Shown piece by piece: positions 1 through 9,010 of a DNA stretch of 64,000 nt; within the stretch, counting starts at the first letter, position 1, and the number at the start of each line of letters is the position of its first letter. Source of the DNA: Yeosuana marina (GTDB lineage Bacteria > Bacteroidota > Bacteroidia > Flavobacteriales > Flavobacteriaceae); contig NZ_JAAKGI010000025.1 of the NCBI RefSeq assembly GCF_011762485.1, positions 231,228-295,227 of the forward strand, read 5' to 3'. The notes under the pieces were generated by a model. That model searched no databases and had not been told where the DNA came from. It saw only the letters and a list, made by a program, of their open reading frames with translations. A program made the position numbers and the translations under genes.

Positions 1-279
1 CAGGGACAACGCAGAACCAAATCTGGTATTATGCTAGGTCTTGGTGAAACCCGAGAAGAAGTTATTGAAACACTGCACGATTTAAAAGCCAACAATGTAG
101 ATGTCGTGACTATTGGTCAATACCTGCAACCAAGTAAAAAACATTTACCAGTTCAACAATTTATCAATCCAGACCAATTTAAAGAATACGAAGAAATTGG
201 GCTAGAACTAGGATTTCGCCATGTTGAAAGTAGTGCTTTGGTACGTTCTTCATACAGAGCCCAAAAACACATTCTTTAA
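1..279 (+). CDS. lipA: Lipoyl synthase, C-terminal part (5' end outside window)
   Basis: The reading frame is already open at base 1 and reads [17 protein letters not shown] before the first ATG at 31, so this is the 3' end of a longer gene. The text [11 protein letters not shown], the following region with [12 protein letters not shown], and the ending around [11 protein letters not shown] are typical of the radical-SAM lipoyl synthase LipA. That enzyme inserts two sulfurs into protein-bound octanoyl groups to make the lipoyl cofactor of 2-oxoacid dehydrogenases. The N-terminal Fe-S cysteine motifs lie outside the window. The stop is two bases before the next gene, so the two are probably co-transcribed. 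Confidence 0.95.
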   Translation, partial: QGQRRTKSGIMLGLGETREEVIETLHDLKANNVDVVTIGQYLQPSKKHLPVQQFINPDQFKEYEEIGLELGFRHVESSALVRSSYRAQKHIL

Positions 280-281
280 AG

Positions 282-1298
282 ATGATTACTATTGCTATCA
301 ATGGCTTTGGTAGAATTGGCAGACGTGTTTTTAGATTACTGCAAGAGCGTCATGATATTCAAGTAGTTGCCATTAATGATTTAGCGAATGCAAAAACCTT
401 AAGTCACCTTCTTAAGTATGACAGTATTCATGGTGTTTTTAAAGAAAATATCTCACATACTAACAACCAAATTATTGTTAATAATCGAGCCGTTGACTTA
501 CTAAATTACAAACACCCTAAGGACATAAACTGGGCGCCCTATCATATAGATTTTGTTATAGAATCTACTGGTAAGTTTAAAACAAAAGAAGAATTAGAAT
601 ATCATCTAATCAATGGCGCAAAACAGGTTATTTTAAGTGTTCCTCCTACTGAAGATGATATAAAAACGATTGTATTAGGTGTTAATGACTCTTCTATAGA
701 GGGTTCGGAGTCAATCATCTCAAATGCTTCTTGTACGACTAACAACGCTGCTCCAATGATTGATGTTATAAACAAGCTGTGTGGCATTAACCAAGCCTAT
801 ATAACCACTGTTCATTCTTATACAACAGATCAAAGTTTACATGACCAACCACACCCAGATTTACGAAGATCGAGAGCTGCAGGACAATCAATTATTCCAA
901 CAACAACTGGAGCCGCAAAAGCTTTAACAAAAATTTTTCCTGAATTATCTGATGTTATTGGGGGTTGTGGTATTAGAGTACCAGTCGCAAATGGTTCACT
1001 AACAGATATTACATTTAATGTTAAAAAAACGACAACCATTAAACAAATAAATGAAGCTTTTAAAAATGCATCCAATCATCACTATAAAGGCATTATAGAA
1101 TACACCGAAGATCCTATTGTTTCTATTGATATAGTTGGTAATACGCATTCTTGCATATTTGATTCTCAAATGACATCAGTTATTGGAAATATGGTTAAAA
1201 TAATTGGCTGGTATGATAATGAAACAGGATATTCTAGCAGAATCATTGATTTATTATGTAATTTATCGATGAAATGCAACGTTTTATCGGAAAAATAA
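282..1298 (+). CDS. gap: Glyceraldehyde-3-phosphate dehydrogenase, type I
   Basis: A 338-residue protein of normal GAPDH length. It has the N-terminal NAD-binding start INGFGRIGRRVFRLL, the catalytic Cys at residue 151 in SNASCTTN, and the later TTVHSYTTDQ, PTTTGAAKALTKIFPEL and WYDNETGYSSR signatures. It oxidises glyceraldehyde 3-phosphate in the cytoplasm, coupled to NAD(P). The residues after the active-site Cys read TTNNAAP, where most homologues have TTNCLAP, so the usual second cysteine is absent. The gene starts two bases after lipA. It could be an additional GAPDH alongside a main glycolytic copy elsewhere; the window cannot show this. Confidence 0.93.
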   Translation: MITIAINGFGRIGRRVFRLLQERHDIQVVAINDLANAKTLSHLLKYDSIHGVFKENISHTNNQIIVNNRAVDLLNYKHPKDINWAPYHIDFVIESTGKFKTKEELEYHLINGAKQVILSVPPTEDDIKTIVLGVNDSSIEGSESIISNASCTTNNAAPMIDVINKLCGINQAYITTVHSYTTDQSLHDQPHPDLRRSRAAGQSIIPTTTGAAKALTKIFPELSDVIGGCGIRVPVANGSLTDITFNVKKTTTIKQINEAFKNASNHHYKGIIEYTEDPIVSIDIVGNTHSCIFDSQMTSVIGNMVKIIGWYDNETGYSSRIIDLLCNLSMKCNVLSEK

Positions 1299-1325
1299 TT
1301 ATATTTGTCGGTAATAGTGAAATAT

Positions 1326-3554
1326 ATGACCCCAATCTGTAAACACATATTTATCATTTTTATATTATTGACTTTCAGTATGTCATCACAGAATTCTGTT
1401 GAAAAAGATCCTGAAATTATTCAAAACAATATAAAATATAGGATTACACAATCAGAATACGATATTGATAACTTTAATTATTTTGAAGCTCAAAAAAAGC
1501 TTGATGATGCTCTAGACATAGCTTCTAGTATTGATGACAAAAAAAATATTGGTATTATTTTCACAAAAAAAGCGAGACTTCAATTATTTATAGAAAACCT
1601 AGAAGAAGCTATTGTATCTATTAACAAAGCTATTGAGGTACAACGTCTTATAAAGGATAACGAAAATCTAGGCAATTCTTACAAAATATTCGGAGATATT
1701 TATGAAAAAAAGAAAAATTATAAGCAAGCACTAGATTATTATAGATCTGCTCAAACACTTTTTGATCAAGAAGGATTAAACAAAAATTTAGCCGAAGTCT
1801 TATTAAGTGAAGGAAAAACGTATATTCAATTAAAAGAATACAATAAAGCCAGAAGTCTTATTGAACACTCATTAGATTTAGCTAAAAGATTTGAATTACC
1901 TAAAATAGAAAGTAGTGCATCCATTAATCATGGAAAAGTATATTCTGTTCTAGGAGATTATGAAAAGGCTCTTAACTATGCCAAAGCTGGTTTATCTATT
2001 GCAAAAAGTAATAATTTTGCAGAAATTTTAAATGAGGGCTATTTTGTTTTAAGCAACATCAATGAAAAACTTGGAGACTATAAACTTTCAAATGATTATT
2101 TAAGAGCCCACATAAAACTATCTGATTCTCTCAGACAAGTTAAACGAGCAAACTTAACTGAAGGCAAAAAAATTCAGGTTCTGCTTAACGATCAAATTGA
2201 AAACAATAAAAAGCAGGAAGAGGAATTAAAAAAAGAAAAGGATAAAAATGACTTGGGTACTTTAATTTCTATTTTAAGTGTAGCCCTTATAACCATCTTA
2301 TCACTATTAACGCTTTCGCTTTACAAAAACAATAACATCCGGTTAAAAACTAACAATATGCTCCATAAAAAAAATGGAGAACTTATTATTGCTAAAGAGA
2401 AAGCAGAATTAGCATCAAAAACAAAAGCTAATTTCTTATCCACAGTTACTCATGAATTAAGAACTCCTTTATATGCTGTAACAGGTTTGAGTAATATGCT
2501 TTTAGAAGAAAACCCTAAACCTGAGCAAATTCAACATTTAAAATCACTAAAATTCTCAGGCGATTATCTGCTAACGTTTATAAATGACATCCTACAAATA
2601 AATAAAATTGAAGCCAACAAAGTGGATATTGAGCCCGAATTATTCAATTTAAAAAAGAAAATAAACAATATTATTTTAGCTTTAAATAATTCGGCAGAAG
2701 ATAATAACACAAAACTTCATTTAGAATACGATAAAACGCTACATCAAAACTTTATTGCAGATCAATTAAAAATATCTCAAATCCTTATTAACCTAATTGG
2801 AAACTCTATCAAATTTACAAAAGATGGAGATATATGGATTAGAGTTTATAAACTGAGTGAAGAGAACGGCATTTACAATTTACGTTTCGAAATTGAAGAC
2901 AATGGTATTGGAATAAGTCAAGAGAAACAAGAAAACATGTTTGAAAGTTTCTCACAAGGATCTATCCAAATAAACCGAAAATATGGTGGAACAGGCTTAG
3001 GACTTTCTATTGTTAAAGGGTTAATTGAAATACTTAAAGGAAAAATATATTTAAAAAGTGAACTAGGTAAAGGTTCTACATTCTATTTTGAAATTCCATT
3101 AAAATATTCTGGTGAGGAAATTAAAGAAACCAAAAAGCCTCAGTTTAATGAGACTAAGGAATTAGATTTAAGTAAAGTTAAAGTTCTTGTGGTTGAAGAC
3201 AACAAGATCAATCAAATGATTACTAAGAAAATTTTAACCAAAATGGAACTTAACTGTGAGGTTGTTGATAATGGAGAAGCTGCCGTTGACAAGGTTAAAA
3301 CAAATAAATATGATATTGTTTTAATGGATATTCACATGCCAGGAATTAGTGGTATTGAAGCAACAAAAATCATTAGAACTTTTGATAAAAACTTAACTAT
3401 TTTCGCTTTGACTGCCGTGACTATTGAAGATAAGATGCATGAATTTGACGAAGCTGGCTTTACCGATATCATTCCTAAGCCTTTTAAACAAGAAGAGTTT
3501 GAGAAAAAATTGTTTAATGCGCTTAGTAAATCTGATAAACCTGCTACAACTTAG
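1326..3554 (+). CDS. TPR-containing hybrid sensor histidine kinase with C-terminal receiver domain
   Basis: The open frame begins with a TTG at 1305, but the ATG at 1326 gives a clean signal-peptide-like start (MTPICKHIFIIFILL) and is preferred. The order is: signal sequence, periplasmic TPR-like helices (about 25-285), a short coiled coil, one membrane segment (about 315-335), HisKA with the phospho-acceptor His in FLSTVTHELRTPL (residue 376 from this ATG), and HATPase_c with NLIGNSIKFT and GTGLGLSIVKGL. A receiver domain with phospho-acceptor Asp in IVLMDIHMPG (residue 668) follows. No DNA-binding domain is fused. The phosphoryl group must therefore pass to a separate phosphotransfer or output protein. 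The 3' end overlaps convergent lpxK by 11 bases. The signal sensed is unknown. Confidence 0.9.
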   Translation: MTPICKHIFIIFILLTFSMSSQNSVEKDPEIIQNNIKYRITQSEYDIDNFNYFEAQKKLDDALDIASSIDDKKNIGIIFTKKARLQLFIENLEEAIVSINKAIEVQRLIKDNENLGNSYKIFGDIYEKKKNYKQALDYYRSAQTLFDQEGLNKNLAEVLLSEGKTYIQLKEYNKARSLIEHSLDLAKRFELPKIESSASINHGKVYSVLGDYEKALNYAKAGLSIAKSNNFAEILNEGYFVLSNINEKLGDYKLSNDYLRAHIKLSDSLRQVKRANLTEGKKIQVLLNDQIENNKKQEEELKKEKDKNDLGTLISILSVALITILSLLTLSLYKNNNIRLKTNNMLHKKNGELIIAKEKAELASKTKANFLSTVTHELRTPLYAVTGLSNMLLEENPKPEQIQHLKSLKFSGDYLLTFINDILQINKIEANKVDIEPELFNLKKKINNIILALNNSAEDNNTKLHLEYDKTLHQNFIADQLKISQILINLIGNSIKFTKDGDIWIRVYKLSEENGIYNLRFEIEDNGIGISQEKQENMFESFSQGSIQINRKYGGTGLGLSIVKGLIEILKGKIYLKSELGKGSTFYFEIPLKYSGEEIKETKKPQFNETKELDLSKVKVLVVEDNKINQMITKKILTKMELNCEVVDNGEAAVDKVKTNKYDIVLMDIHMPGISGIEATKIIRTFDKNLTIFALTAVTIEDKMHEFDEAGFTDIIPKPFKQEEFEKKLFNALSKSDKPATT

Positions 3555-4566
3555 TAACTATAAAATCTGTAATTAAGTTATTAAATTTTAACGAATCATC
3601 TATACTAACTTTGATTGGTAAATAATATAATTTGCCTCTCAACGAATCGATTTTTTGTAACCTCACAAAATCCTTTTCGGTAGTAACTATGAGTTCTTTT
3701 TTATTTAATTCTTCTATATCTTGTCGTGAAAAATCGTGATGATCTTTAAAATTTAAATGCTCAAATTTCAAATTCTTTTTCTTTAAATGAGTTACCAATG
3801 GCTGCGGATTAGCTATACCTGTCATCAAAGTAAACTCCTTTAAATCTTCTATATTTATGTCAGCATTAAATGATTTCAATGCATCAGAATAAACAATAGA
3901 ACTAAAAAAAACCGTCTGGTATTTATAAGGGTTAATAGCCTTTATTACACTATTTTTTTTCTCTTCGGTTAAATCTACTGGGCATTTTGTGATTACAATA
4001 ATATGAGCACGTTTTGCTCCGCTAATTGGTTCTCTTAAATCACCTGCTGGCAACATGCAATCTGCCGTGTACATATTAGAATAGGTAGTCAATAAAATAT
4101 TTAATCCAGCTTTAACTTTTCTATGTTGAAAGGCATCATCCAATAAAATAATTTCTGGTGAATTTTCTTTTTCTAATGATTTCAATATTTCTATACCATG
4201 CACCCTATCCGCATCAACCGCTACTTGAATTTTATCTTTGAATTTTGAATAAAATTGAAAAGGTTCATCTCCTAAACTGTCAGCAGATGCCTCAGAATTT
4301 GCTAATTGAAAACCTTTTGTTTTTCGTTTGTAACCTCTACTTAATGTGGCAATGTTGTAATCATCCTTTAACAACTCTATTAAATATTCTATCATTGGTG
4401 TCTTTCCTGTTCCACCAACACTCAAATTACCCACGCAAATCACAGGAAAATCAAAAGATGTCGATTTTTTCACTCCAGCATCATACAACTTATTTCGTAA
4501 CCATGTCACCCCAAAATACACAGGGGCAAAAGGAAATAGCAATTTTCTATAAAATTTTACTGGCAC
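3544..4566 (-). CDS. lpxK: Tetraacyldisaccharide 4'-kinase (lipid A kinase)
   Basis: A 340-residue protein with an N-terminal hydrophobic stretch (FPFAPVYFGVTWLRNKLYD) and the LpxK Walker A segment GNLSVGGTGKTP. The downstream LLDDAFQHRKV block is diagnostic of LpxK. It phosphorylates the 4' position of the disaccharide-1-phosphate precursor to make lipid IVA at the inner face of the cytoplasmic membrane, which supports a Gram-negative host. It is transcribed on the minus strand between a kinase gene that ends convergently and a NIF3 gene that starts divergently. Length and motifs are normal for the family. Confidence 0.94.
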   Translation of the reverse strand: MPVKFYRKLLFPFAPVYFGVTWLRNKLYDAGVKKSTSFDFPVICVGNLSVGGTGKTPMIEYLIELLKDDYNIATLSRGYKRKTKGFQLANSEASADSLGDEPFQFYSKFKDKIQVAVDADRVHGIEILKSLEKENSPEIILLDDAFQHRKVKAGLNILLTTYSNMYTADCMLPAGDLREPISGAKRAHIIVITKCPVDLTEEKKNSVIKAINPYKYQTVFFSSIVYSDALKSFNADINIEDLKEFTLMTGIANPQPLVTHLKKKNLKFEHLNFKDHHDFSRQDIEELNKKELIVTTEKDFVRLQKIDSLRGKLYYLPIKVSIDDSLKFNNLITDFIVTKL

Positions 4567-4674
4567 AAAATGGATTTTAAATTAAAGTCTAAAACACAAA
4601 GTAAAGATTATTTTTTTTAAAAGGTTGAATGTGTCAATTGAAAAATAATAACTAATGGTTCAAACTAATTATTT

Positions 4675-4682
4675 TATCTTTG
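4675..4682 (+). promoter_or_regulatory. Bacteroidota-type -7 element upstream of the NIF3-like gene
   Basis: TATCTTTG matches the TAnnTTTG -7 consensus of the Bacteroidota primary sigma factor. It ends 19 bases before the ATG at 4701, placing transcription start just after the upstream TTG codon at 4680. This supports 4701 as the true start. No convincing -33 TTG was seen. Confidence 0.5.
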
Positions 4683-4700
4683 ATACAAAATAAACATACT

Positions 4701-5795
4701 ATGATTATTCAAGATGTCATCAATCATTTAGAAGACTTTGCGCCTCTAGCCTATGCCGAAGATTTTGATAACGTTGGTTTATTGGTTGGTAATAAAAATG
4801 CTAAATTAAGTGGCATTTTGGTAACTCTAGATACTCTTGAAAGCGTTGTTGATGAAGCCATAGAAAATAACTGCAACCTTATTGTAAGTTTTCATCCTAT
4901 TATCTTTAAAGGCTTAAAAAAAATCACAGGAAAAACTTATGTAGAACGTGTTGTTTTAAAAGCTGTAAAACATGATATAGCCATTTATGCTATTCACACA
5001 GCTTTAGACAATTCGTTTAAAGGTGTCAATGATGTAATTTGTAATAAGCTAGAATTAATCAACAAAAAAGTACTCATCCCTCAGCCACAAACTATTAAAA
5101 AATTAACAACCTTTGTTCCACAAGCAGAAGCCGAACAACTTAGAAATGCCATTTTTAAAGTTGGGGCTGGCAACATTGGTAATTATTCAAATTGCAGTTT
5201 TAATGTTGAAGGCACGGGAACCTATAAAGGAAATGAATATTCAAATCCAACTAAAGGATTAAAAGGAACTGCACATAGCGAAAAAGAAACTCAAATTACG
5301 ATTACGTATGCTAAACATTTAGAATCTCAGGTTTTAAAAACTCTTTTCAATACTCATTCCTATGAAGAAGTCGCTTATGAAATAACAACACTCGAAAACA
5401 AAAACCAACATATTGGTATAGGAATGGTTGGTGAATTAAAAGAACCAATGAGTGAAATAGATTTTCTAACCTATCTAAAATCAAAAATGAATACATCAAA
5501 TATCAGACATTCAGTTCTGTTAGGCAAACCCATTAAAAAAGTTGCTGTGTTAGGCGGATCAGGAAGTTTTGCTATTGAAAAGGCTAAAGCCGCTGGTGCT
5601 GATGTATTTATAACAGCCGATTTAAAATATCACGACTTTTTTTCAGCCGAAAACAACATTATTTTAGCTGATATTGGACATTATGAAAGTGAACAGTTCA
5701 CAAAAAATCTTTTAGTAGCACATCTTACGAAAAAAATTACTAATTTTGCAGTCGTTTTATCAAAGATAGATACCAATCCTGTTAAGTATTTTTAA
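4701..5795 (+). CDS. NIF3-like dinuclear metal centre hexameric protein
   Basis: A 364-residue protein (from ATG 4701; a TTG at 4680 would precede the likely transcript start). Family features are the N-terminal DFDNVGLLVG, the metal-ligand region SFHPIIFKGLKKI, YAIHTALDN, and the C-terminal TADLKYHDFF and DIGHYESEQF. The middle insert (about 130-235) matches the long bacterial form. NIF3/YqfO/YbgI proteins form toroidal hexamers with a two-metal site; their reaction is not settled. The gene sits 3 bases before the coiled-coil protein gene at 5799, so the two are probably one operon, as is common for this pair. Confidence 0.88.
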   Translation: MIIQDVINHLEDFAPLAYAEDFDNVGLLVGNKNAKLSGILVTLDTLESVVDEAIENNCNLIVSFHPIIFKGLKKITGKTYVERVVLKAVKHDIAIYAIHTALDNSFKGVNDVICNKLELINKKVLIPQPQTIKKLTTFVPQAEAEQLRNAIFKVGAGNIGNYSNCSFNVEGTGTYKGNEYSNPTKGLKGTAHSEKETQITITYAKHLESQVLKTLFNTHSYEEVAYEITTLENKNQHIGIGMVGELKEPMSEIDFLTYLKSKMNTSNIRHSVLLGKPIKKVAVLGGSGSFAIEKAKAAGADVFITADLKYHDFFSAENNIILADIGHYESEQFTKNLLVAHLTKKITNFAVVLSKIDTNPVKYF

Positions 5796-5798
5796 AGT

Positions 5799-6578
5799 AT
5801 GACAAAAAAGAAAGAAGTAACTGTAGAAGAGCGTTTAAGAGCTCTTTACGATTTACAGCTTATTGACTCTCGTATAGATGAAATAAGAAATGTTAGAGGA
5901 GAACTTCCTTTAGAAGTTCGTGATTTAGAAGATGAAGTTGCTGGTTTGAACATTAGATTAGAAAAATTAGTTTCTAGTTTAGATGTTATTGACAATGATA
6001 TTGTTGCTAAAAAAAATCTAATAGAAGAAGCTAAAGCTTTAATTAAAAAGTATAGCGAACAACAAAAAAATGTTAGAAATAACAGAGAATTCAATTCTTT
6101 AACAAAAGAAGTTGAGTTTCAAGAATTAGAAATTGAATTAGCTGAAAAGCATATTAAAGAATATAGGGTTCAAATAGAGCAGAAAAAAGAAGTTATTGCT
6201 GAAACTAAAGAACGATTAAAAGAGCGTGAAAATCACTTAAAGCATAAAAAAAGTGAGCTTGATGCTATTTTAGCTGAAACTCAAAAAGAAGAAGAAGCTT
6301 TAATTGCAAAATCTGAAGATTATAAAGAACAAATTGAAGATCGCTTAGTTGCTGCTTATACTAGAATTCGTGAAAATGTAAAAAATGGTTTAGCAGTAGT
6401 TGCCATTGAAAGAGGTGCTTCTGGTGGATCTTTCTTTACTATTCCGCCTCAAGTACAGGTAGAAATTGCTTCAAGAAAAAAAATTATTACGGATGAGCAT
6501 AGTGGAAGAATTCTAGTAGATGGAGTTCTTGCTAATGAGCAAAAAGCGAAAATGGAGAAAATGTTTTCAAAACTTTAA
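5799..6578 (+). CDS. Coiled-coil protein of the C4-type zinc-ribbon (DUF164/CdsZ-like) family, zinc ligands lost
   Basis: A 259-residue, highly charged protein with a long helical coiled coil (about 15-190) and a short C-terminal domain with FTIPPQVQVEIASRKK and SGRILVDG. These match the family in which the C-terminal ribbon carries two Cys pairs. Here the positions read RGASGGSFF and TDEHSGRIL and the whole protein has no cysteine, so it cannot bind zinc in the usual way. Family members have been linked to translation and RNA, but no function is assigned here. It is co-oriented with and adjacent to the NIF3-like gene, and a strong terminator follows. Confidence 0.82.
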   Translation: MTKKKEVTVEERLRALYDLQLIDSRIDEIRNVRGELPLEVRDLEDEVAGLNIRLEKLVSSLDVIDNDIVAKKNLIEEAKALIKKYSEQQKNVRNNREFNSLTKEVEFQELEIELAEKHIKEYRVQIEQKKEVIAETKERLKERENHLKHKKSELDAILAETQKEEEALIAKSEDYKEQIEDRLVAAYTRIRENVKNGLAVVAIERGASGGSFFTIPPQVQVEIASRKKIITDEHSGRILVDGVLANEQKAKMEKMFSKL

Positions 6579-6601
6579 TCCACTCAAAAAATAATATTAA
6601 T

Positions 6602-6635
6602 AAGGCTTCAATCTACATTGAAGCCTTATTTTTTT
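6602..6635 (+). terminator. Rho-independent terminator after the coiled-coil gene
   Basis: An 11-bp perfect stem (AAGGCTTCAAT / ATTGAAGCCTT) with a CTAC loop is followed by a run of T. It lies 23 bases after the stop of the 5799-6578 gene and should end the NIF3-like operon. Confidence 0.88.
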
Positions 6636-6707
6636 AATAAAATTTTTTATGATTTTTATTAAGGTTTCATGATTTTATTCGTCTATTATAAAAAAAGATT
6701 AAAAATT

Positions 6708-7364
6708 ATGAAAAAGTTGCTTCCCCTATTATTAATATCCCTACTTTTTAGTTGTCAAAATTCAGCACAAAATAAAAAAGACCAAAATTCTTTAATGAAT
6801 GTTAAACCGGTTGAAGTACCTATGAAAAATGGAAAAGCTAAAGCTTATTTTTCAAGTGGTTGCTTTTGGTGTGTTGAAGCCATTTATGAAAGTGTAAAGG
6901 GTGTCGATGAAGTTATAAACGGATACTCTGGTGGTCATACCAAAAACCCAACCTACGAGGCAAGTAATACTGGTAGAACGGGCCATGCAGAATCAGTTGA
7001 AGTTATTTATGATCCAAAAATAGTAAGTTTTGCAACCTTAGTTGATGTTTATTTTGGTTCGCAAAACCCTTTACAATTAAATGGTCAAGGTCATGATATT
7101 GGCTCACAGTATCGCTCCATTATTTTTTATCAAAATGAGGAACAAAAACAAATTATAGAATCTAAAAAGGCCGCATTGGAAAAGAAACTGAATGCTAAAG
7201 TCGCTGCTGAGGTTTATCCATTTCAAAAATTTTGGAAAGCAGAAGATTATCACCAAAACTATGTCCGTTTACATCCAGGAAACAGTTATGTACAGAACGT
7301 TTCAATTCCAAGATTAAATCGGTTTAAAGCTAAATTTCCTCAATTATTAAAAGATAACAATTAG
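6708..7364 (+). CDS. msrA: Peptide-methionine (S)-S-oxide reductase, lipoprotein form
   Basis: From ATG 6708 the protein has 218 residues; an earlier in-frame ATG at 6669 would add 13 residues before the signal peptide and is less likely. The N-terminus MKKLLPLLLISLLFSC is a lipoprotein signal with a lipobox Cys. The MsrA catalytic motif GCFWC is present with the nucleophile Cys at residue 52, followed by GYSGGHTKNPTYE, GHAESVEV and the C-terminal EDYHQNY region. It reduces methionine S-sulfoxide in proteins, here probably in the cell envelope. No MsrB domain is fused. The end overlaps the convergent methyltransferase gene by 4 bases. Confidence 0.93.
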   Translation: MKKLLPLLLISLLFSCQNSAQNKKDQNSLMNVKPVEVPMKNGKAKAYFSSGCFWCVEAIYESVKGVDEVINGYSGGHTKNPTYEASNTGRTGHAESVEVIYDPKIVSFATLVDVYFGSQNPLQLNGQGHDIGSQYRSIIFYQNEEQKQIIESKKAALEKKLNAKVAAEVYPFQKFWKAEDYHQNYVRLHPGNSYVQNVSIPRLNRFKAKFPQLLKDNN

Positions 7365-8161
7365 AGTTTTGTCGCTTTTATGGTAAAAATTAAAGGATAC
7401 AATTGATTCTTTGTAGTGTACATACCAGATTTTGTTTTTATCAAATCTGGTAGTACATCATAAGGACTTTCATTAAATTCTTTTAAATAATCTATATGTA
7501 ATCCTGCTTCGGTTAATACCGAAACTACTTCGCCCAGACCATGATTCCAACCATATTCTTTGCTAATCATTTTTGATTCTGTATCGGCGTACGTCCCTTC
7601 ATATTCTTCATAAATTACCTCGTCTTGCATATAGCCATATTTCATAATAGGTTTCCCTTCCAGATAGTCAAACATCCAAACAATCGGGTGAAACTCTGCC
7701 ATAAAAAAGGTGCCTCCGTCTTTTAAACGTTCAGCAATCATTTGTCCCCAAGGTTTTAAATCGGGCAACCAACCAATAACACCATAACTGGTAAATACAA
7801 TATCAAATGTTTCTTTAATATACTTAGAAGTTTCTAATACATTGCAACAAATAAATTCGGCATCTAATTTTAATTCTTCAGTAAGAGATTTTGCTAGTTT
7901 TATTCCTTCATCACTTAAATCTACACCTGTACACATGGCTCCCATCCTACTCCAACTCAATGTGTCCTGCCCAAAATGACATTGTAAATGCAACAACGTC
8001 TTTCCTTTAACATCTCCTAAGGCATCAAGCTCGTAAGGCATTAATGATGATTTTCCTTTTTTAAAAGCATCCAAATCATACATGTCGCTTTGCACATGTA
8101 TTTTAACCTTTTCATTCCATGTGGCTTTATTAACTTTAAAATAATTTTCGTTAGAATTCAT
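7361..8161 (-). CDS. Class I SAM-dependent methyltransferase
   Basis: A 266-residue protein starting at ATG 8161; the frame also offers a TTG at 8167, which is less likely. The SAM-binding motif I region is KTLLHLQCHFGQDTLSWSRMGA, shortened here to its core LHLQCHFGQDTL, with the acidic strand GVDLSDEGI after it. A C-terminal part follows with MAEFHPIVWMFDY. This pattern is typical of small-molecule methyltransferases of the Methyltransf_25 type. The substrate cannot be read from sequence. It is transcribed divergently from the lipoprotein gene at 8194, with only 32 bases between the starts. Confidence 0.8.
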   Translation of the reverse strand: MNSNENYFKVNKATWNEKVKIHVQSDMYDLDAFKKGKSSLMPYELDALGDVKGKTLLHLQCHFGQDTLSWSRMGAMCTGVDLSDEGIKLAKSLTEELKLDAEFICCNVLETSKYIKETFDIVFTSYGVIGWLPDLKPWGQMIAERLKDGGTFFMAEFHPIVWMFDYLEGKPIMKYGYMQDEVIYEEYEGTYADTESKMISKEYGWNHGLGEVVSVLTEAGLHIDYLKEFNESPYDVLPDLIKTKSGMYTTKNQLYPLIFTIKATKL

Positions 8162-8193
8162 CTTCAAATTATATCTTTACAAAAACCTAAATT

Positions 8194-8862
8194 ATGAAAA
8201 ATTCTATTTACATATTAGCTTTAGCATTCGTTGTGGTTTCTTGTAAAGAAAATAAAAAATCCGTTACCTCTCCAACACCTCTAAGTATTGCTGAAAAAAT
8301 AGCCAATGCGAATGGGTTTAAACACTGGAAGGATATATCTGAAATAGACTTCACTTTTAATGTAGACAGAGATTCCTCTCATTTTGAACGATCCTGGAAT
8401 TGGAAACCAAAAACTAGTGATGTGACTTTAATATCTGGAAAAGACACCATTTCATACAACAGAAAATCTGTAGATAGTCTCTCGTTAAATGCTGACAAAG
8501 GCTTTATTAACGATAAATTTTGGTTACTAGCTCCGTTTCAATTAGTTTGGGACAAAGGCACGACCATTTCTGAACCTAGCCTTGAAGAAGCTCCTATAAG
8601 CAAACAAAAGCTTAACAAAATTACGCTAACTTATACTAGCGATGGTGGCTATACGCCTGGTGATGCTTATGATTTTTATTATGGTGATGATTTTTTAGTC
8701 AAAGAATGGATTTACAGAAAGGGTAATTCTAAAGAACCTTCAATGATAACCTCATGGGAAAATTATGAAGATTTTAATGGCTTAAAAATTGCAAAAGAAC
8801 ACAAAAAACCTGAAGGAAAATGGAAACTTTATTTTTCAAATATTAAAGTAAAATTTAACTAA
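8194..8862 (+). CDS. Uncharacterised lipoprotein
   Basis: A 222-residue protein with a lipoprotein signal peptide (MKNSIYILALAFVVVSC, Cys at 17). The mature part has no known catalytic motif. It is rich in aromatic residues and beta-strand-like segments such as KITLTYTSDGGYTPGDAYDFYYGDDFLV, of which DAYDFYYGDDFLV is the most striking. It resembles the LolA/outer-membrane-lipoprotein-sorting type fold in character, but this is only an impression. It is single, not clearly in an operon, and is followed by a strong hairpin terminator shared with the convergent Fe-S gene. Confidence 0.75.
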   Translation: MKNSIYILALAFVVVSCKENKKSVTSPTPLSIAEKIANANGFKHWKDISEIDFTFNVDRDSSHFERSWNWKPKTSDVTLISGKDTISYNRKSVDSLSLNADKGFINDKFWLLAPFQLVWDKGTTISEPSLEEAPISKQKLNKITLTYTSDGGYTPGDAYDFYYGDDFLVKEWIYRKGNSKEPSMITSWENYEDFNGLKIAKEHKKPEGKWKLYFSNIKVKFN

Positions 8863-8957
8863 AATTTTTGAAAATTAATAAGAATTAAAAGATCTAAAAC
8901 TTATTTGTAAGACGTATATAACATATAAATTTTCCGCTTTATGCGTCTATATATATC

Positions 8958-8991
8958 AAAAGTGCTTCAGTAAAAAAACTGAAGCACTTTT
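8958..8991. terminator. Bidirectional rho-independent terminator
   Basis: A 13-bp stem (AAAAGTGCTTCAG / CTGAAGCACTTTT) with an A-rich 8-base loop lies between two convergent genes (lipoprotein on plus, Fe-S protein on minus). T-runs on both strands make it usable in either direction. Confidence 0.88.
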
Positions 8992-9010
8992 CTTTTTCCA
9001 ACTATTTACT

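Noticed and set aside
4245..4580. 111-residue plus-strand frame inside lpxK
   Set aside because: Antisense shadow of lpxK, which has full family motifs.
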